Part shown: positions 10,502-22,399 of the stretch, piece after piece
Numbering within the stretch: position 1 is the stretch's first letter
Layout: every line of letters begins with the position of its first letter
Assembly: GCA_017979445.1 (NCBI GenBank)
Contig: CM030708.1
Coordinates: 30,413,613 to 30,477,612, forward strand
Origin: Akebia trifoliata
Lineage: Eukaryota > Streptophyta > Magnoliopsida > Ranunculales > Lardizabalaceae
DNA length: 64,000 nt
Direction: 5' to 3'
Notes under the pieces: model-generated
The model's input: only the letters and a program-made list of their open reading frames with translations
What the model was told of the DNA's origin: nothing
Databases searched by the model: none
Made by a program: the position numbers and the translations under genes

Positions 10502-13500
10502 CTAGCCTGTTTTTGTTTTGGGGGCCTTCTTTTTGACTTGTCTCTTTGGGATTGAGTTCTTCATCCCTAAGAAAAAGAGCAACGCTCCGAAAAGTGCTAA
10601 GTTCTGCAACAAAGTAAAAGAAAGTGTTATCAACTAAAGATAAGAGGACAAAAATGTAAAAGAACTGGTTTTATCTAAACATAATACTGGCACTTCTAAC
10701 CTGTGTAAACTTGACGAAAAGTTGAATAAATGCTTCCTTCTCGATGTCATAATTGTAGAAATCGTACAGAATAGGAGTAGTGATCACTTGATGCAGAACC
10801 TTCACAAAGAAAGGTTAATACACTCAGTGCCAATGAAGCTCGAAAGTAATAGGGAAGAAAGGTTAATACACTCAGTGCCAATGAAGCTCGAAAGTAATAG
10901 GGAAGATAAAAGATACACAATAGGCAGCTGTAGAGGCAAAAATGTCAGAAGGTACACACCAGGAGATAAGCTCCGAGAGAGCTGCCAAAGATAAACAGAA
11001 TACTTCCAATTCCCTTAAGAGCTATTGCTGCTGCGATTATATGTTTAATCTGAAAATAACTCTCTCCAAGTTAAAAATATCACCAATAACCACATTATCC
11101 GCATAGCAAGTTGGTCGATTAATTTAATGAGAACTGGGAATTGGTACTCAATTTCGTTAGTGAAGCACAAAAACGTATGCGATTCAATCAAAATAGATTA
11201 AGGTAATCCAGCCCCAAACTTTGTGATGTGATTTCAATGATGAAATAGATAAAGTGCAAAAGGGAAGAAAGAGAATTTCTCACTTCAATTTCTGGCACTT
11301 GCACCCCAAGATTAGTGGTCACATGCTTTGAAAACACATCAAACTTTGGCGTGAGAGCCTTTGCTGCTGGTCCACCATCAACCCCAAAATCATTAAACCT
11401 ATAACATGTACTTGTCAGATTAAATCACAGCCAAGGCATGTAGACAAATTATCTACATAAGCAAAAAATTGATAATCTAGACTCCAAGAATAGTGTGGCA
11501 ATGGATCCAAAGGGAAAGAGAAAGTTTACAGATTATCAACATATCTAACTCACAATCCATGGTTTTAAATGAGTTAAAAAAAAAAAAAAAGAATATGGTG
11601 CCACAGCTAAAGTAATAGCACTAACTGGACAACACAGCCTTGGTGGTATGTGAAGAACAGAAGTAGCCACTGGACTATACAAATAAAAATAATAAAAATG
11701 CAAGCCTAATATGTTGTTCCTTGTACCGAATACAGTGTTACCACCGTATACAACTACTAGATTCAAATTAAACAATGAATATCAGCACCTCGGCAGATTA
11801 TATTCTAGACACGAAAAGAATAGACAATGAATGAATTGAAGGCCAAGAACTCTATGCCGGCCAACATACAACAGGTGGCCACCCAAGCTGGTATACCTCC
11901 TGTCACACACCCTTCTTTATCTGTAATAATAAAAGTCCTACAGACAGAGGACACCATTTTTTACTATTAAAGCAAAACAGGTTGTTACAGGTATTACAAA
12001 TGCCAACATAAGGACATGCAGTGGGGAGAGAGAGAAGCTCTTGTCTTATAAGGGATCCCATCCGTATGAGTCTTAAATACGTCTCTTTGGATGGATAGAT
12101 ATGCATTTTGATGTTCTCACAACCTGAAGTCAAAATATCTATAGCCATAGGATGTTCAGTGGATAACTACTAGTAAATGACCATCAGCGAAAGTTGTATT
12201 ATACAATAAATGTGTATGAATGTATTTAACTATAATAGTTCTTGCAAATATGTTCCACTCCAAGCAATGGGCTCCAAGTTGATGGCACCAGCACAATTTT
12301 GAGTGACTAGTTCCTAGGAGTACCATGCAATTTATTACCAAACTGAAATTGTTTGACCCTGAAAAAAGCAAGTGTGTGCTCCAATCAAAAGGAAACAAAA
12401 CCCTTAAAAAAAGGCCAACATCATATTCCAGAAAGTTAATTTAACGCCTCAATGACAGGAACAATACCATCCAATTCTTGCATCGAGTTGGTAATATATG
12501 AATTTAACACCAGAACTATGACATGAATTGATACATGTAAGAGATAAGAAGTGTAACAGGACATTTTGACAATTTGTATAAAACTGATGGATGACTCAAT
12601 GGCATCAAAATTAGCATAATGAACAGGGTTATTTAAACAAAAGATATGCTGAAGAGAAAAAAATGCCAAAGTTAATGGGTCCATTGATGGACGCTAACAT
12701 TTGAGGAGAAAATACCATTGAGTAATTTTAAGAGAGTGGATCTGAGCTCTGTATCACAAACTTATGATCATACGCTCTGTTCCAAACTTGTTTCCAGTTT
12801 TCACAACCATCATACTGTGTCAAATAGCTTTGCATCGCCATATTATATATAGTTCAATACATATGACACTATTAATTCACAATCTTGCAACAAATTGGGA
12901 GAACTAATATAGAGTCATGCTAATTTATTAAGTTGCGCATATAGAAGTTGGACATGAGAGGTTCTTCGATCAAAGAGAATTAGCTTTTGGCATGTATAAA
13001 CAGTACAAGAGCATTTCATATATGGTAAAAATTCCAATCAATCTGACTTGGGCATTACTAGCATGTTGTTGTATGGGAATCAACTCTTATGTGTGGAAGT
13101 TGGCCATCCAAACACGAGAGTTGGAGTAGTGAGCAATTGCCAGCGGAAGTTCCCATGGATAACAAAATGCTGAAGTTCATTTAAACTCCCAATGTCAACT
13201 CTTAAGAGTTGAACTCTTGAGAATTAACTCTATAGAGTCCAACTCCCCAACTCTGTCAGAAATAAATAAATAAATTGGAGTTGTAAGCAATTTCCAGTGG
13301 GAGTTCCCATGGATGAAAATAAGTCGAAGTTCATTTTAACTCCCAATGTCAACTCTTTTAGTTGAAGTCTTGAGAATTAACTCTATATGGTCCAAATCCC
13401 CGACTCTGGAAATATATATTTTTCTTGATCGGTAAGCATGTTTTAACAAGATCAAATCTATGGTATCATCACCCATAGACTGTACAAACTAAGCTTAACT

Positions 13501-15030
13501 GGCACCTTCAACTCTCTGGAAATATTTTATCTATATTTACATGTTAAGTTGCATGGTACCAATACCTTTACTTGTTAAGAAAGTAAAAAGTAGTTAGTGA
13601 CTTAGTTCCTTATGTAAATAACTTTTCATTTCTACTTTCATGTTCTTCGGAATCTCATAGAAAATTCTTTGACTTATCTCATCTACATTACATTGCAGAA
13701 AACAATACAGTTGGGAAAGTTGATCCTATGATATAATGAATCTAGAAGAAAGCATATCTAAACATGGCCTTTTTCAGCAATCCAGTAAAGTAGTTTCTTC
13801 CTCCAACCTAAGTCTCTTACAGTAAAATCATATCTCAATTTCTCAATTTCTAAACTATACTAATAATACCAAATAATAAAGAATAGCCAATTCAATCTTC
13901 CGTTTCCTCCTAATAAAGTATTTATACACTAAACCAAGTGAACTATTTGGATCAGAAGACACAAGGTACCAAGCACATTGCTTTGAAGCTTTGTCTTCTA
14001 GAACAAACAACATCAGTCAAATTCACCTAGCTTAGAGGTACCTGGGATTCAATAGAAGAATTGTACTTATCAAAAAAAGAAGAAGAAGAATTGCAAGTTA
14101 ACATGTTCTAAGCATTATTACAAATCGTGTGCCTATGGTTTTAATTCTCGTCCAAGACCAAGATGACTTATCCGATTTGTCTCGGTATCGTTCACCAATG
14201 ACACAGATTGACAAGTCATCTCAAAACCTGATGTGTTTCTCAAAGGCCCTCCATTGTCTCATTGTTGAACAAGATGACTCGTCTGAGACGACTCGGTCTC
14301 ATTCATGGACGAGACGAAACCTCAAAACGAATTTTAAAACCATGCTTGTGACTCCATTCAATAAAAAAAATAGGAAATTGAAATTAATTAAGGAATAACT
14401 ATTAGGAGCATAGAAAGACATAAGTATACAAAGCATGGTAACAAGTATGAACAGCCTCATAGTATTTCACTAAAACAAGCCCCCTTTCATCATGAAACCA
14501 TATAGATCCATGTATTAAACATCTATTGAAGTTAGAAATAAAATGTGATCACACCAAGGAAATCGATCCAGATTCCAGGCCAATTACAACCTCCTCATAC
14601 TGCAAACGAAGCAAAAAAATTTCCTCCGTGACAGATCCAAGTTCGAAGACGCAGAAAATAAAGAAATCCTCAAAAAACGTACCAGATCCATAAGATGTAC
14701 AGTTCAAATAATTCGAATTTAGCAAAAAAAACACTTAAAGAAGACAAATTTTAAACGAATCGATAACAAAAATAGAGAAACAAGTCACAAGTATGGAATC
14801 TATCAGATCAGTAAAAGCCCTAGCTTTTCTAAAAAGGAACTCAAACAAGTTACAGAATCAACATAAAAACGAGCGGAAACATATCAGTTATCCAACATCA
14901 TAGATTATATAAGAGAAGTTTGATGAGATCTGAGGAAAAGAAGTAAAAGAGGAGAGCTTTACTCTTGCCAAGCAGAGAAGATGAACACAGAGACGAAGAG
15001 AACTCTCCCTAGGAACGATGTGAACCCCAT
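10502..15030 (-). CDS. HR-like lesion-inducing protein (DoxX-like membrane protein)
   Basis: Five exons on the minus strand: 15030-14963, 11398-11284, 11049-10960, 10799-10701, 10603-10502, all with GT-AG introns and consistent phase, giving 157 residues. The family is known from plant genes tied to hypersensitive-response-like lesions; biochemical function is unknown. Features seen: an N-terminal hydrophobic segment (MGFTSFLGRVLFVSVFIFSA), a conserved FNDFGVDGGPAAK block, a TM segment after IKHIIAAAIALKGIG, YDFYNYDIEK, a last TM segment with NLALFGALLFFLGMKNSIP, and a basic tail (KRQVKKKAPKTKTG). Four TM helices fit the DoxX pattern. The length matches the family's usual ~155 residues. Intron 1 is 3.56 kb and holds a MITE and a duplicated block; intron 3 holds a 48-bp tandem duplication. 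The 5' UTR is purine-rich when read on the plus strand (GA run near 15051). A decayed relative lies at 23.9-24.8 kb on the opposite strand. Confidence 0.93.
10807..10906. repeat. 48-bp tandem duplication in intron 3
   Basis: Two copies of a 48-bp unit (10807-10854 and 10855-10902, extending four bases) are identical by eye. The unit contains 'ggttaatacactcagtgcc'. Because 48 is divisible by three, a spurious open frame runs across it. It lies wholly in intron 3 of the lesion-inducer gene and leaves the splice sites untouched. Confidence 0.9.
13121..13415. repeat. 154-bp diverged tandem duplication in intron 1
   Basis: Copy 1 starts at 'ttggagtagtgagcaattgc' (13121) and copy 2 at 'ttggagttgtaagcaatttc' (13275), about 154 bases apart. 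Both contain 'agttcccatggat', 'actcccaatgtcaactctt' and 'gagaattaactctata'. The copies have drifted, so this is older than the 48-bp duplication in intron 3. Confidence 0.8.
14128..14345. mobile_element. MITE-like element in intron 1
   Basis: The ends carry an inverted ATGGTTTTAA-type motif (about 14136 and 14335), and the interior is rich in GTCTCGTC/GACGAG motifs. The element at 51150-51378 has the same end type and interior. It is non-coding, and the open frame over it is accidental. Confidence 0.5.
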
Positions 15031-15199
15031 TGATGTACGGACAGACACAGAGAGAGAGAGAATCTCGCTCACTCGCACGAATCTCTACTCCCCTTCAGAT
15101 CGATCGAACCGATTGAGAAAGAGAAAGAAGCTAAGGAGAGTTGAAAACCGGCAGACCTGCTCAGCTTAAAAGGAAGGGCGCGTAAAGCTCTTTTAGCTA

Positions 15200-17480
15200 A
15201 TAGTTCGGAAATACCCTTAAATCTTTCACAATATACCAATGTACCCCCAAGTTCTACAATTCAAAAGAAGGCAATTATACCATGATTCCGGAGTTGTGAA
15301 ACATTCATTCACCCACATCTCAAAGAATACACGTGGCATTCTATATTTTTTATCCACTAGATTTAAGCATTCTTCATCTAGCGGTTTAATTAAGTCAACA
15401 GTTAGAATGCACCAATCAGACTGAATTTTGTTGGGATTCATCAAGATGTGGGCCAATGATGATGATGGGTCATGGGTTTCAAAGATTGTATGTCAGATCA
15501 TTGATTATTCTTTTTTTTGGGTAATTGGTTAATAATGGCATTCACATGGACTAAATCATAAATATAGGATTATGGTCCCATGGAGCAATGATTTACAATA
15601 ATACGTTTGGAGTATCTAATATATAATTCCCATCATACAAATATCCCAAAGGAAAGAAAATCTCATGGACTACTTATTCGTGGGGCTCCCAACCCTTACT
15701 CCAATTGGAGAATAAATTGAAGATGACAACTTAAAAAGTTGGTAAGATGTGTGGAAAGTATTCCCGTGTCTTTTGGTTCATCTCCCTTAGAATCCAACTT
15801 CACGACTACATTCCAAAAAAAATAAAAAAAATAAATTTAATGGCACAATTGTCATCAAGAGCTTATCTCTAAGATTTGGGATCAGGATAAAGAAATCATG
15901 TTATTCCATTCCACTATATTTGAAGTCTTCTATTATTAAAAGTGTATCTATATCTATTTTCATCATCTCCTTCTAAGTTTTCTGGGGATTAAAACTTTGG
16001 TAACTCACAGACGTTGTCATACTCATGCTTGTATAGAATTTTCAACTATAAAAAATTGTAATTCTCTAACTTTTCGTAACTCTCCATTCTTTAGGAGTTA
16101 CTACTATTTATCTATGGGATAAAAATCATGACTTCTTATTAAGTGGTAGTTGAATAATTCACCCAAACGTCTAATAAAAATAATCTTTTTTTTTTTTTTT
16201 GTGATAATGGTGCTTGACATGTGAGTTCTAATACATTCATGCTTGTATAAATAGGCAAAAATAGGGAATCAATAAAGTAGAATAATGTAAATTTAAATTC
16301 TTTAATGTTCGGTATTACATGATTGTTAGATTCAATATGTATCAAAATAAATTAATGGGTTAATTTAACTCGGAGATTTAATCATACCTTCTTCGTAAAA
16401 TCCAAATAGTTAACTTTACCAAAATAAATAATCTAAATTAACACCTTTGCAGACTAAATGATTATATTAGATTCACCTTCTTCTTCTTCTTCTTCTTCTC
16501 TCTCTCTCTCTCTCCTCTTAGTGGGATGATCATAGGGTTTCGATGTGATAATGAAGTAGCAAAAGATACATTAAGAGTAAACCGTCCCTACTTATATAAA
16601 TGCGATAAGAAGATTTAAAATTCATTTTTTCTAGGTTTCCTAATCCATTAAAAATTACTTTTAATTCTATAAACGACCAGAAACAAAATAATAGATTTGT
16701 ATTAACCCTTACTATCAACTTTATGAAGTTAAATTTCAAATAGTAATTATAAAGTTCTCACAAGAGTGGAACTTCACAAGTTATTAAAAGCCAACCTCCT
16801 CCTGATTTACTAGGTGGATCATATGGCACATATTGATGAGGTGGCCCACCCAAGCATGTTGCTTTGGTAAAATTAATCAATGCAAATATGAAGAGCTTTA
16901 GTTGGCCGACATAAAACCCATTTTTCTTCATTTTTTTTGGGTATTTTAGTGCTACTCCTTAAACAAGGATTAAATTTGTAGGAACTACTCTCACACTAAA
17001 AAATTTGCATGACCTCCTCAATCAATGATATTTATTCTAGCTACAATTTGAGCATAATTGACTAGGCCAAAAATCTCACACTCCACAACAAAAAAATTGG
17101 AGAGTAATTTGATTTTGTAATAAGAGACCTAATGAGAACGACCTTGGTTGATGGAAAACATATTAACATTTTATGGGAGTCAATGTTGTTTACTAACAAT
17201 CAAGGGGGCTTCAGTAATTGCATAAACTATAGAGTGGGCCTACTGATTATCCTTTTTTACAGGGAGTTGGTATTAAAATATGGCAGGCTAAATCGATCTA
17301 GATCATCCGCTTTTCTCACCTGTCAAAGTAGGTTGGTGAGGAAGACTTAATTTATTTATTAATGAGACTTGAATATTTTAAGCAAGTAGATTTGTTTATC
17401 TTTAGAGGTGGTTGAAGGTTGAGATCATATGTCTTTGAGTCGTGATATTCTGACTTGAAAATACTCACTCCGTCTATATG
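15200..17480. other. Intergenic AT-rich stretch, no gene seen
   Basis: No coding exon, RNA gene or well-formed element could be supported here. It contains a CTT run followed by a CT run (16480-16515), short A/T runs, and several short open frames without recognisable protein character. Confidence 0.6.
16480..16516 (+). repeat. (CTT)n(CT)n microsatellite
   Basis: About seven CTT units are followed by about eight CT units. It is a simple-sequence repeat in intergenic DNA. Confidence 0.9.
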
Positions 17481-17484
17481 CACG

Positions 17485-17775
17485 GCTGATGTGGTAAGGG
17501 CACATAATCATAGATCTTTTCTTGGGATGCACAAGAAAAAAGATTAATGATTTTGTGTCCTCGTCACGTCAATCATGTACGACCCTGAGTGAATCTTTTC
17601 GAGTCAAAAAATCATTAGTCTATGTTTTTAGAATGATTAATGATAAATCGACTCGTTAAAAAAAATATGTGGTTTGTACATAAGTGACATGGCAATGACA
17701 CAGAACCGTAGAGCTCTTTCCTTTGCATCCAGAAGAAAAAGATCTACGGTCTTGTGCCCTTACCACATACAGGTG
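17485..17775. mobile_element. Two adjacent foldback elements of the apical-core family
   Basis: Hairpin one (17485-17580) has arms 'gtggtaagggcacataatca' and the inverted 'ttttgtgtcctcgtcacgtc', with CTTGGGATGCACAAG at its apex (17521-17535). Hairpin two (17683-17775) has arms around 'accgtaga' and 'tctacggt', and its right arm (inverted 'gtggtaagggcacaagaccg') matches the left arm of hairpin one. They are probably two copies, or one element with a duplicated arm. The same arm type occurs at 31634-31765. Neither codes for protein. Confidence 0.6.
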
Positions 17776-18731
17776 GTGTACTTAGCGTGTTGACTTATCA
17801 CAACTAATGTAGAACAATGGCTGCCCATTCAAATTAGATTCAGTTGAGTCAGCAAGGTCAAATCAACCTGCCTCATGTGATCACACTAATCTTTGACCTG
17901 GTCAAAAAATCTGTTCAAAGTTCAAACCAATCAGTCTTGTAGAAAAAACTAGGCCGGGATGTTTGAAATTTTATATAAAATGATATATTGATATATTATC
18001 AAATTTATAATGAAAAAGCTTAATTGTTTCTAAATTTGAATATATATTTTTAATTAATGTTGAGTAAGCTTTAGGATGGATTGACTCGATTGGTTCTGAT
18101 TGACCGGAGGATCTAATATGATTCATCTACTGCAAAAATTGTTAATGTGGTGTATTATAAGCATTTTGTACCTGAACATTTCTCATGTAAACTAAAGCAC
18201 ACCCCACTCAACAAAAGAAGATCTAACTAAAAGGGTAAAATTAAGGAAGGATTATTCAAATTCTTCAGCCGTCAGGAGAAAATTTCTATCATTTTGTCAA
18301 TTCAAGGAAGCAATTATGATATTTTAATAGTCAAAAAACAATTATTTTACTGTTAATGGAAGATTAAGCAACGATAAAAATCCTGTTAATTATTTTAATA
18401 GACATATATTTTATTGAAAGAAGAACAAGACATTCAAATACATCTGCACAAGTCCACGAAATTTGAGAACTACAGTTAGAGCAACTCCAACACACTTGAG
18501 CTTGTCGTAGGCATCTCCTCCTAAGCCTTTTTGCAAAGTCAAAACCCTAGGAAGGAACTCCAATGCACTCTGACTCTGGCTTTTTTACTTTTAAAAAGAA
18601 TTGTAGAGAGAAAAAATAGGAAAGGCAAATAAAGAGAGTGAATTTTTCTTTTTCTCTCTCTCTCTCTCTATTTATTGGCGGGAAAAAAAATATTACAATT
18701 GTGAACTATTTTATTATAGTTGAATTTGTAG

Positions 18732-18732
<1 letters not shown>

Positions 18733-18764
<32 letters not shown>

Positions 18765-18780
18765 GGGGGGGGGGGGGGAG
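18733..18780 (+). repeat. (TA)n(TG)n(G)n microsatellite
   Basis: TA repeats pass into TG repeats and then a run of about fourteen G. It adjoins the palindromic MITE and would be highly length-variable. Confidence 0.85.
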
Positions 18781-18793
18781 GGGTCGGGTCTCG

Positions 18794-19073
18794 TGTACAC
18801 ACATATCTATTCATACATCTACAACATGTTTTGTCCTAGTGGCTAAAAGTTTCAGATTAAGTTGATTTTTGGTGAGGATGATTTCCTAATGGACGGTCCA
18901 CGATTCTTCAACTCATAAAAATAGGGTTAGAAGTTTTAGAATTAGCTGATTTTTTGTGGGGATAATCTCTTCGTCATAAAGATCATCTTCACCCAAAATC
19001 AGCTCAATAAAAAAAATTTAGCCCACATAGGACAAAACACATTGTACATATATGAGTAGATATGTGTGTACAC
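18794..19073. mobile_element. Palindromic MITE (GAGGATGATCTC family), nested copy
   Basis: Outer inverted ends GTGTACACACATATCTA (18794) and its inverse (to 19073) enclose inverted 'atgttttgtcctagtg' blocks. These enclose the family arms: '...gatttttggtgaggatgat' on the left and '...aagatcatcttcacccaaaa' on the right. A TA/TG/G microsatellite (18733-18780) adjoins its left end. It is about 280 bp and non-coding. Confidence 0.75.
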
Positions 19074-19091
19074 AGATCTTAATTCTATATA

Positions 19092-19480
19092 TATGGGGAA
19101 TGCTAACATTCAAGATCTTGTGGGGACGTTAGTATTCTCCAACACTTTTTTTTCAATAATACTCATATTCTTTTTGTCTTTTAGTGAAAACAAATACATG
19201 TATGATGATCTTTTATATAATAAATGTTTATTTACATTAATCATCAAATCATTTATTGTAATAAAATATTTAATTCTAAAGATTAAATACCCTTAACATT
19301 TATTATGAAAGAGACAAGTATTAATTACATAAATAAGTATTTATTATATAAAAAGATTAATATACCCTTATCTTTCTCACAAAAAGACAAAATGAAGGTA
19401 TAATTGAAAAAAAAAAAAATTGGACAATGCTAACGTCCCCATGAGGCCTTAGACGTTAGCATTCTCTTATATTAAAATAT
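19092..19480. mobile_element. 390-bp MITE with GAATGCTAAC ends
   Basis: The left end 'gaatgctaacattcaagatc' then 'ggggacgttagtattctcc' is mirrored by the right end 'ggacaatgctaacgtcccc' then 'gacgttagcattctc' (19425-19476). The arms stay complementary inward (inverse copies of 'ctttttgtcttttagtg' and 'tatataataaat'), so it can fold along most of its length. Fragments of the family occur near 1660-1765, 25487-25530 and perhaps 37021-37300. Confidence 0.7.
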
Positions 19481-19818
19481 TTCTGAAGAGCAATTTTGAC
19501 TCGTTCCAATGGAATGTTAATCTCTTAATAGGCATAATTGCTCTCTACAATAAAATGTCCAGTAATTATGCCTATTTGCGTTGGAGTTGCTCTTAAGGAA
19601 GCTTTGTGTTGCAATGCAACTACAAAACCATATATTTGGCATTAGAAAATGAATAAGACAATAATCTCTCACCTTTTTGAAAGTGATAATTAAAGTGAAT
19701 GCGGGAAATAAAATATGATATTTGTTGTTTGATTTATTTTCTTATACATCACAATTCAAGCACATGATATACTTTTTCAAATATTTTTTCTCCCTTCTAT
19801 TCTTTCTCTTTAAAGTTA

Positions 19819-20110
19819 ATGGGTGAAAAAGAAAAGATAATAAATTAGAGGGATGTCATTGAAAAGGGGAGGAGAAGAAACAAAATAACAAATTTTAAGG
19901 GGCTGTTATTGAAAAAATAGATAAAAGGAAAGAAATGTTTAAAATTGAAGGATATCCTTAATAAGAGGTAGAAGAGAAAATATAATGAAGTAAGAGGTAT
20001 TTTTGAAAATGGGAGAAAAAGAAAAGATAATAAAGGTAAAAGATTTGATTGAAATACTTTATAATGTATAAATTTTGAGATAAAGAGATTGTGATCTATC
20101 ATTGTATTTT
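19819..20110. repeat. Degenerate minisatellite (~50-bp GA-rich unit)
   Basis: About five imperfect units follow the pattern 'gggagaaaaagaaaagataa' then 'taaa..tagagg.atgttattgaaaa'. The array ends in 'catt..tattttattatataga'. The array near 54.78-55.02 kb uses the same unit and the same end, and 56.63-56.83 kb carries units of it. These look like internal repeats of one dispersed element of unknown class. Confidence 0.6.
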
Positions 20111-20440
20111 ATTATATAGATTGTTGTTAGTTTTCTTGAATATTAGTTCAAACTCTAGTTTAATCTACTTAATTTTATTTTCTATCGTATATATGTCACT
20201 TCGAGATAAGTATAATTAATGGGATTCCAATATTCGAGAGGGAAGATTATTGTTACTGGCTCAACATTCAAAAAAATAACAATTGTTATTGGATTAATAA
20301 AATAAAGTGGGGATGCGGGGACGGGGTGTTTCAACTCTAGGTGAGATTTTGTAAATAGTATTTGGATTTGAATTCTATCTCGTAAATAACTCCAAAAGTA
20401 CATTTGCATCTTATCCTTATACTACATTCTAATGTTCACC

Positions 20441-20690
20441 TAATTTAATTAAGAATCGTTATTATCTGACTACCCCAAGTGGCACACTCAATCAACTCTC
20501 TTGACGTGATAAGTACTGGAGCTATAGATCTATATGTCTCGGGATACACTTCCCCATAAAAAAGTGTATCTTGAGAGAATTGGGTATCCGAAGTGTACAA
20601 ATCTATGGCTCTTGAACTTTTCACGTCAAGAGAATCAATTGAGTGTGCCACGTTGAGGTAGTCAGATTATCATGACTCTTTAATTAAAGT
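20441..20690. mobile_element. 250-bp foldback element with ~80-bp arms
   Basis: The left arm runs from 'taatttaattaagaatcgtt' through 'atctgactacc' and 'gtggcacactcaatcaactc' to 'cttgacgtgataag'. The right arm is its near-perfect inverse from 20625 to 20690. The apex holds CTCGGGATACACT (20538-20550) and an inverted 'gtatc' hairpin. The outer 'agattatcatgactctt' end is shared with the foldback at 61021-61160, and the apex with several others. Confidence 0.75.
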
Positions 20691-20844
20691 AACATTGGAT
20701 TTTATCACCTATTGTAAATATGGGACATTGATATCAAACGGATTTCAATATTGTGATGTACGCAGCATAGACTCATCCATGAAGTCATGATGACTGTATT
20801 CACTAACTTACTTGAAAAGACAAAAAGGAAAAATAAATAATTTA

Positions 20845-20920
20845 AAAAAGCTTAGACCGTAGTTTAGTTGGCTTCACGCATTGCAAAGCAACTTTGAGAG
20901 CGTGGGTACTCAAGTCCAGC
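20845..20920 (+). repeat. tRNA-like sequence, probable SINE relic
   Basis: TAGTTTAGTTGG (about 20862) fits the pol III A-box TRGYNNARNNGG exactly. About 45 bases on, 'actcaagtcc' resembles the B-box GGTTCAANTCC in its second half. No proper acceptor or anticodon stems form, so it is not a working tRNA gene. No A-rich tail or target duplication is clear. Confidence 0.4.
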
Positions 20921-21473
20921 TAACCCATCCAAAATATTAAAAAGAATTATTATTGGCCCTCCAACTGTTACTTATTACACATCAATCTCTTATATTATTT
21001 ATCAGATCAAGGATTAAAACACACCATTCGGCAAATTATCATTTTGTGTGTTGAGTAGGACAAAATTTCGAGTCTGGTACACTTTTCATTTTAATTCCAA
21101 AAATATGTTATCGAGCAAGTTTGCTAGTTGGTATTCTAGTTTAAAGTGACGATCTCGCCAATAAAGTGATCAATTCGTTGATAACTACCAGTGATCTTGC
21201 CATTAAAAAATAAGGATAGTTGTCTTTAAATTTATCAATGAGATCGTTACTTTAAAATCAACGATATTTGTTCTATGAATTTACCAATGAGTTTGTTACT
21301 TTTTATCAGCGAGATCATCACTTTAAATTAGAATACTTACAATCGAACTAACTCGAAAATGTGTTTTGGGAATTATAATGAACAATGCACCAAAATTGAA
21401 ATTTTTGCAAAAGTTGCACATGTTTTGGGGAAAATCTCTTCAAACATTACAAAGGTTTGGCTCTCTCAAAGTA

Positions 21474-21742
21474 GAGAGTTGCTCTTGACACCAAACTTTT
21501 ACTTATTCCACCCCAATAAAAAAATAAAGAAAATAAACGGATTGTTGAGAATATGTAAAAGTTGGAGTGTCAATAGAAACTCTCTAGTGTTTTTTTTGGT
21601 TAGATTTCAATATTTTGGGTTTAAGATTTTATGAGCCTTATCATAATCATAAACAAATACTGAAATTGTTTGAGCCGAGTGTTATAAGCTTTTCTAATGT
21701 CGAATTTATAATTTGTTGGGTTGCCATTAGCAACTCCTTAAA
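21474..21742 (+). mobile_element. MITE, AAGAGAGC terminal-repeat family, copy 2
   Basis: The left end 'gagagttgctcttgacacc' and right end 'gggttgccattagcaactc' are inverse. The internal order ('cttttacttattcca', 'aaactctc', 'gattttatgagcc', 'ctgaaattgtttgag') matches the reverse of 3818-4128 throughout. The open frame starting near 21359 is accidental. Confidence 0.65.
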
Positions 21743-21789
21743 AGAAAAATCAAGATTGTGGCTGACAACTTCAAAGCATGGTTACAACT

Positions 21790-21920
21790 TGGGTGGGATG
21801 GCCCGAACCTAACCTGGGCTTAACCTGGTTGATGGGCAAGCATGAGCTGAGTTATGTGAAAAATGAGTTGAACCTGTGTTAAAATATCTCAACCCGACCT
21901 CAATTTGTTTAATTTTTTGA
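21790..21920 (+). repeat. Dispersed repeat shared with 47.3 kb
   Basis: The phrases 'gatgggcaagcatgagctga', 'gttatgtg', 'gagttgaacctgtgttaaaa' and 'ctcaacccgacct' recur in the same order at 47.36-47.44 kb. Class unknown. From 21920 to 23300 I see only AT-rich DNA, a CT microsatellite at 22366-22398 and A/T runs. Confidence 0.45.
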
Positions 21921-22360
21921 TTTCATCTTATAATTATGGCTTGTGGAGAATTGGATATTATTATGTGGATTTTGATTAAGTATGTTTTGTCTAAATATTC
22001 TTTTAATGATGTATTAGAAGGTTGTATGTGATTTTATTTAACAATGGTTTAGTTTTTTATGTTGTATTTTGCTCTTGAAGATATAAAATTGATTTATCGA
22101 TTTAAATGAAATTAGGAATATTCAAATAGCAAATTTAAATATTTAAATAGAGAAATAATCTCTAAATAGATATAGATAAAAGAGTTAACTAGGGTACAAA
22201 ATCTATTAGAAATGAAAAACCTCATTGGAAGGTACCTTCATGGTCAAATCCAATTGGCACCGATTGATATCAACAAGCACCTATTTGGATCTGAAAACTC
22301 GTTGGACGCTGCGTGGCCCTATTTCGACATCCTTTCGAAATTGTATGGACTCCTATTTTC

Positions 22361-22365
<5 letters not shown>

Positions 22366-22398
<33 letters not shown>
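22366..22398 (+). repeat. (CT)n microsatellite
   Basis: A pure CT run of about sixteen units. The open frames crossing it in all three registers are low-complexity artefacts. Confidence 0.92.

Positions 22399-22399
<1 letters not shown>

Larger units (their letters stand above)
18476..19595. mobile_element. Harbinger-like (Tourist-type) MITE holding two nested MITEs
   Basis: The left end GAGCAACTCCAAC (from 18479) and right end GTTGGAGTTGCTC (to 19592) are perfect inverses, flanked by the 3-bp duplication TTA (18476-18478 and 19593-19595). A TTA/TAA duplication is the hallmark of PIF/Harbinger elements. The roughly 1.1-kb span is explained by two later insertions: the palindromic element at 18794-19073 and the MITE at 19092-19480. 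No transposase is present. Confidence 0.75.

Noticed and set aside
20845..20920. A functional tRNA gene
   Set aside because: The A-box fits, but acceptor and anticodon stems do not pair and the B-box is only half matched.
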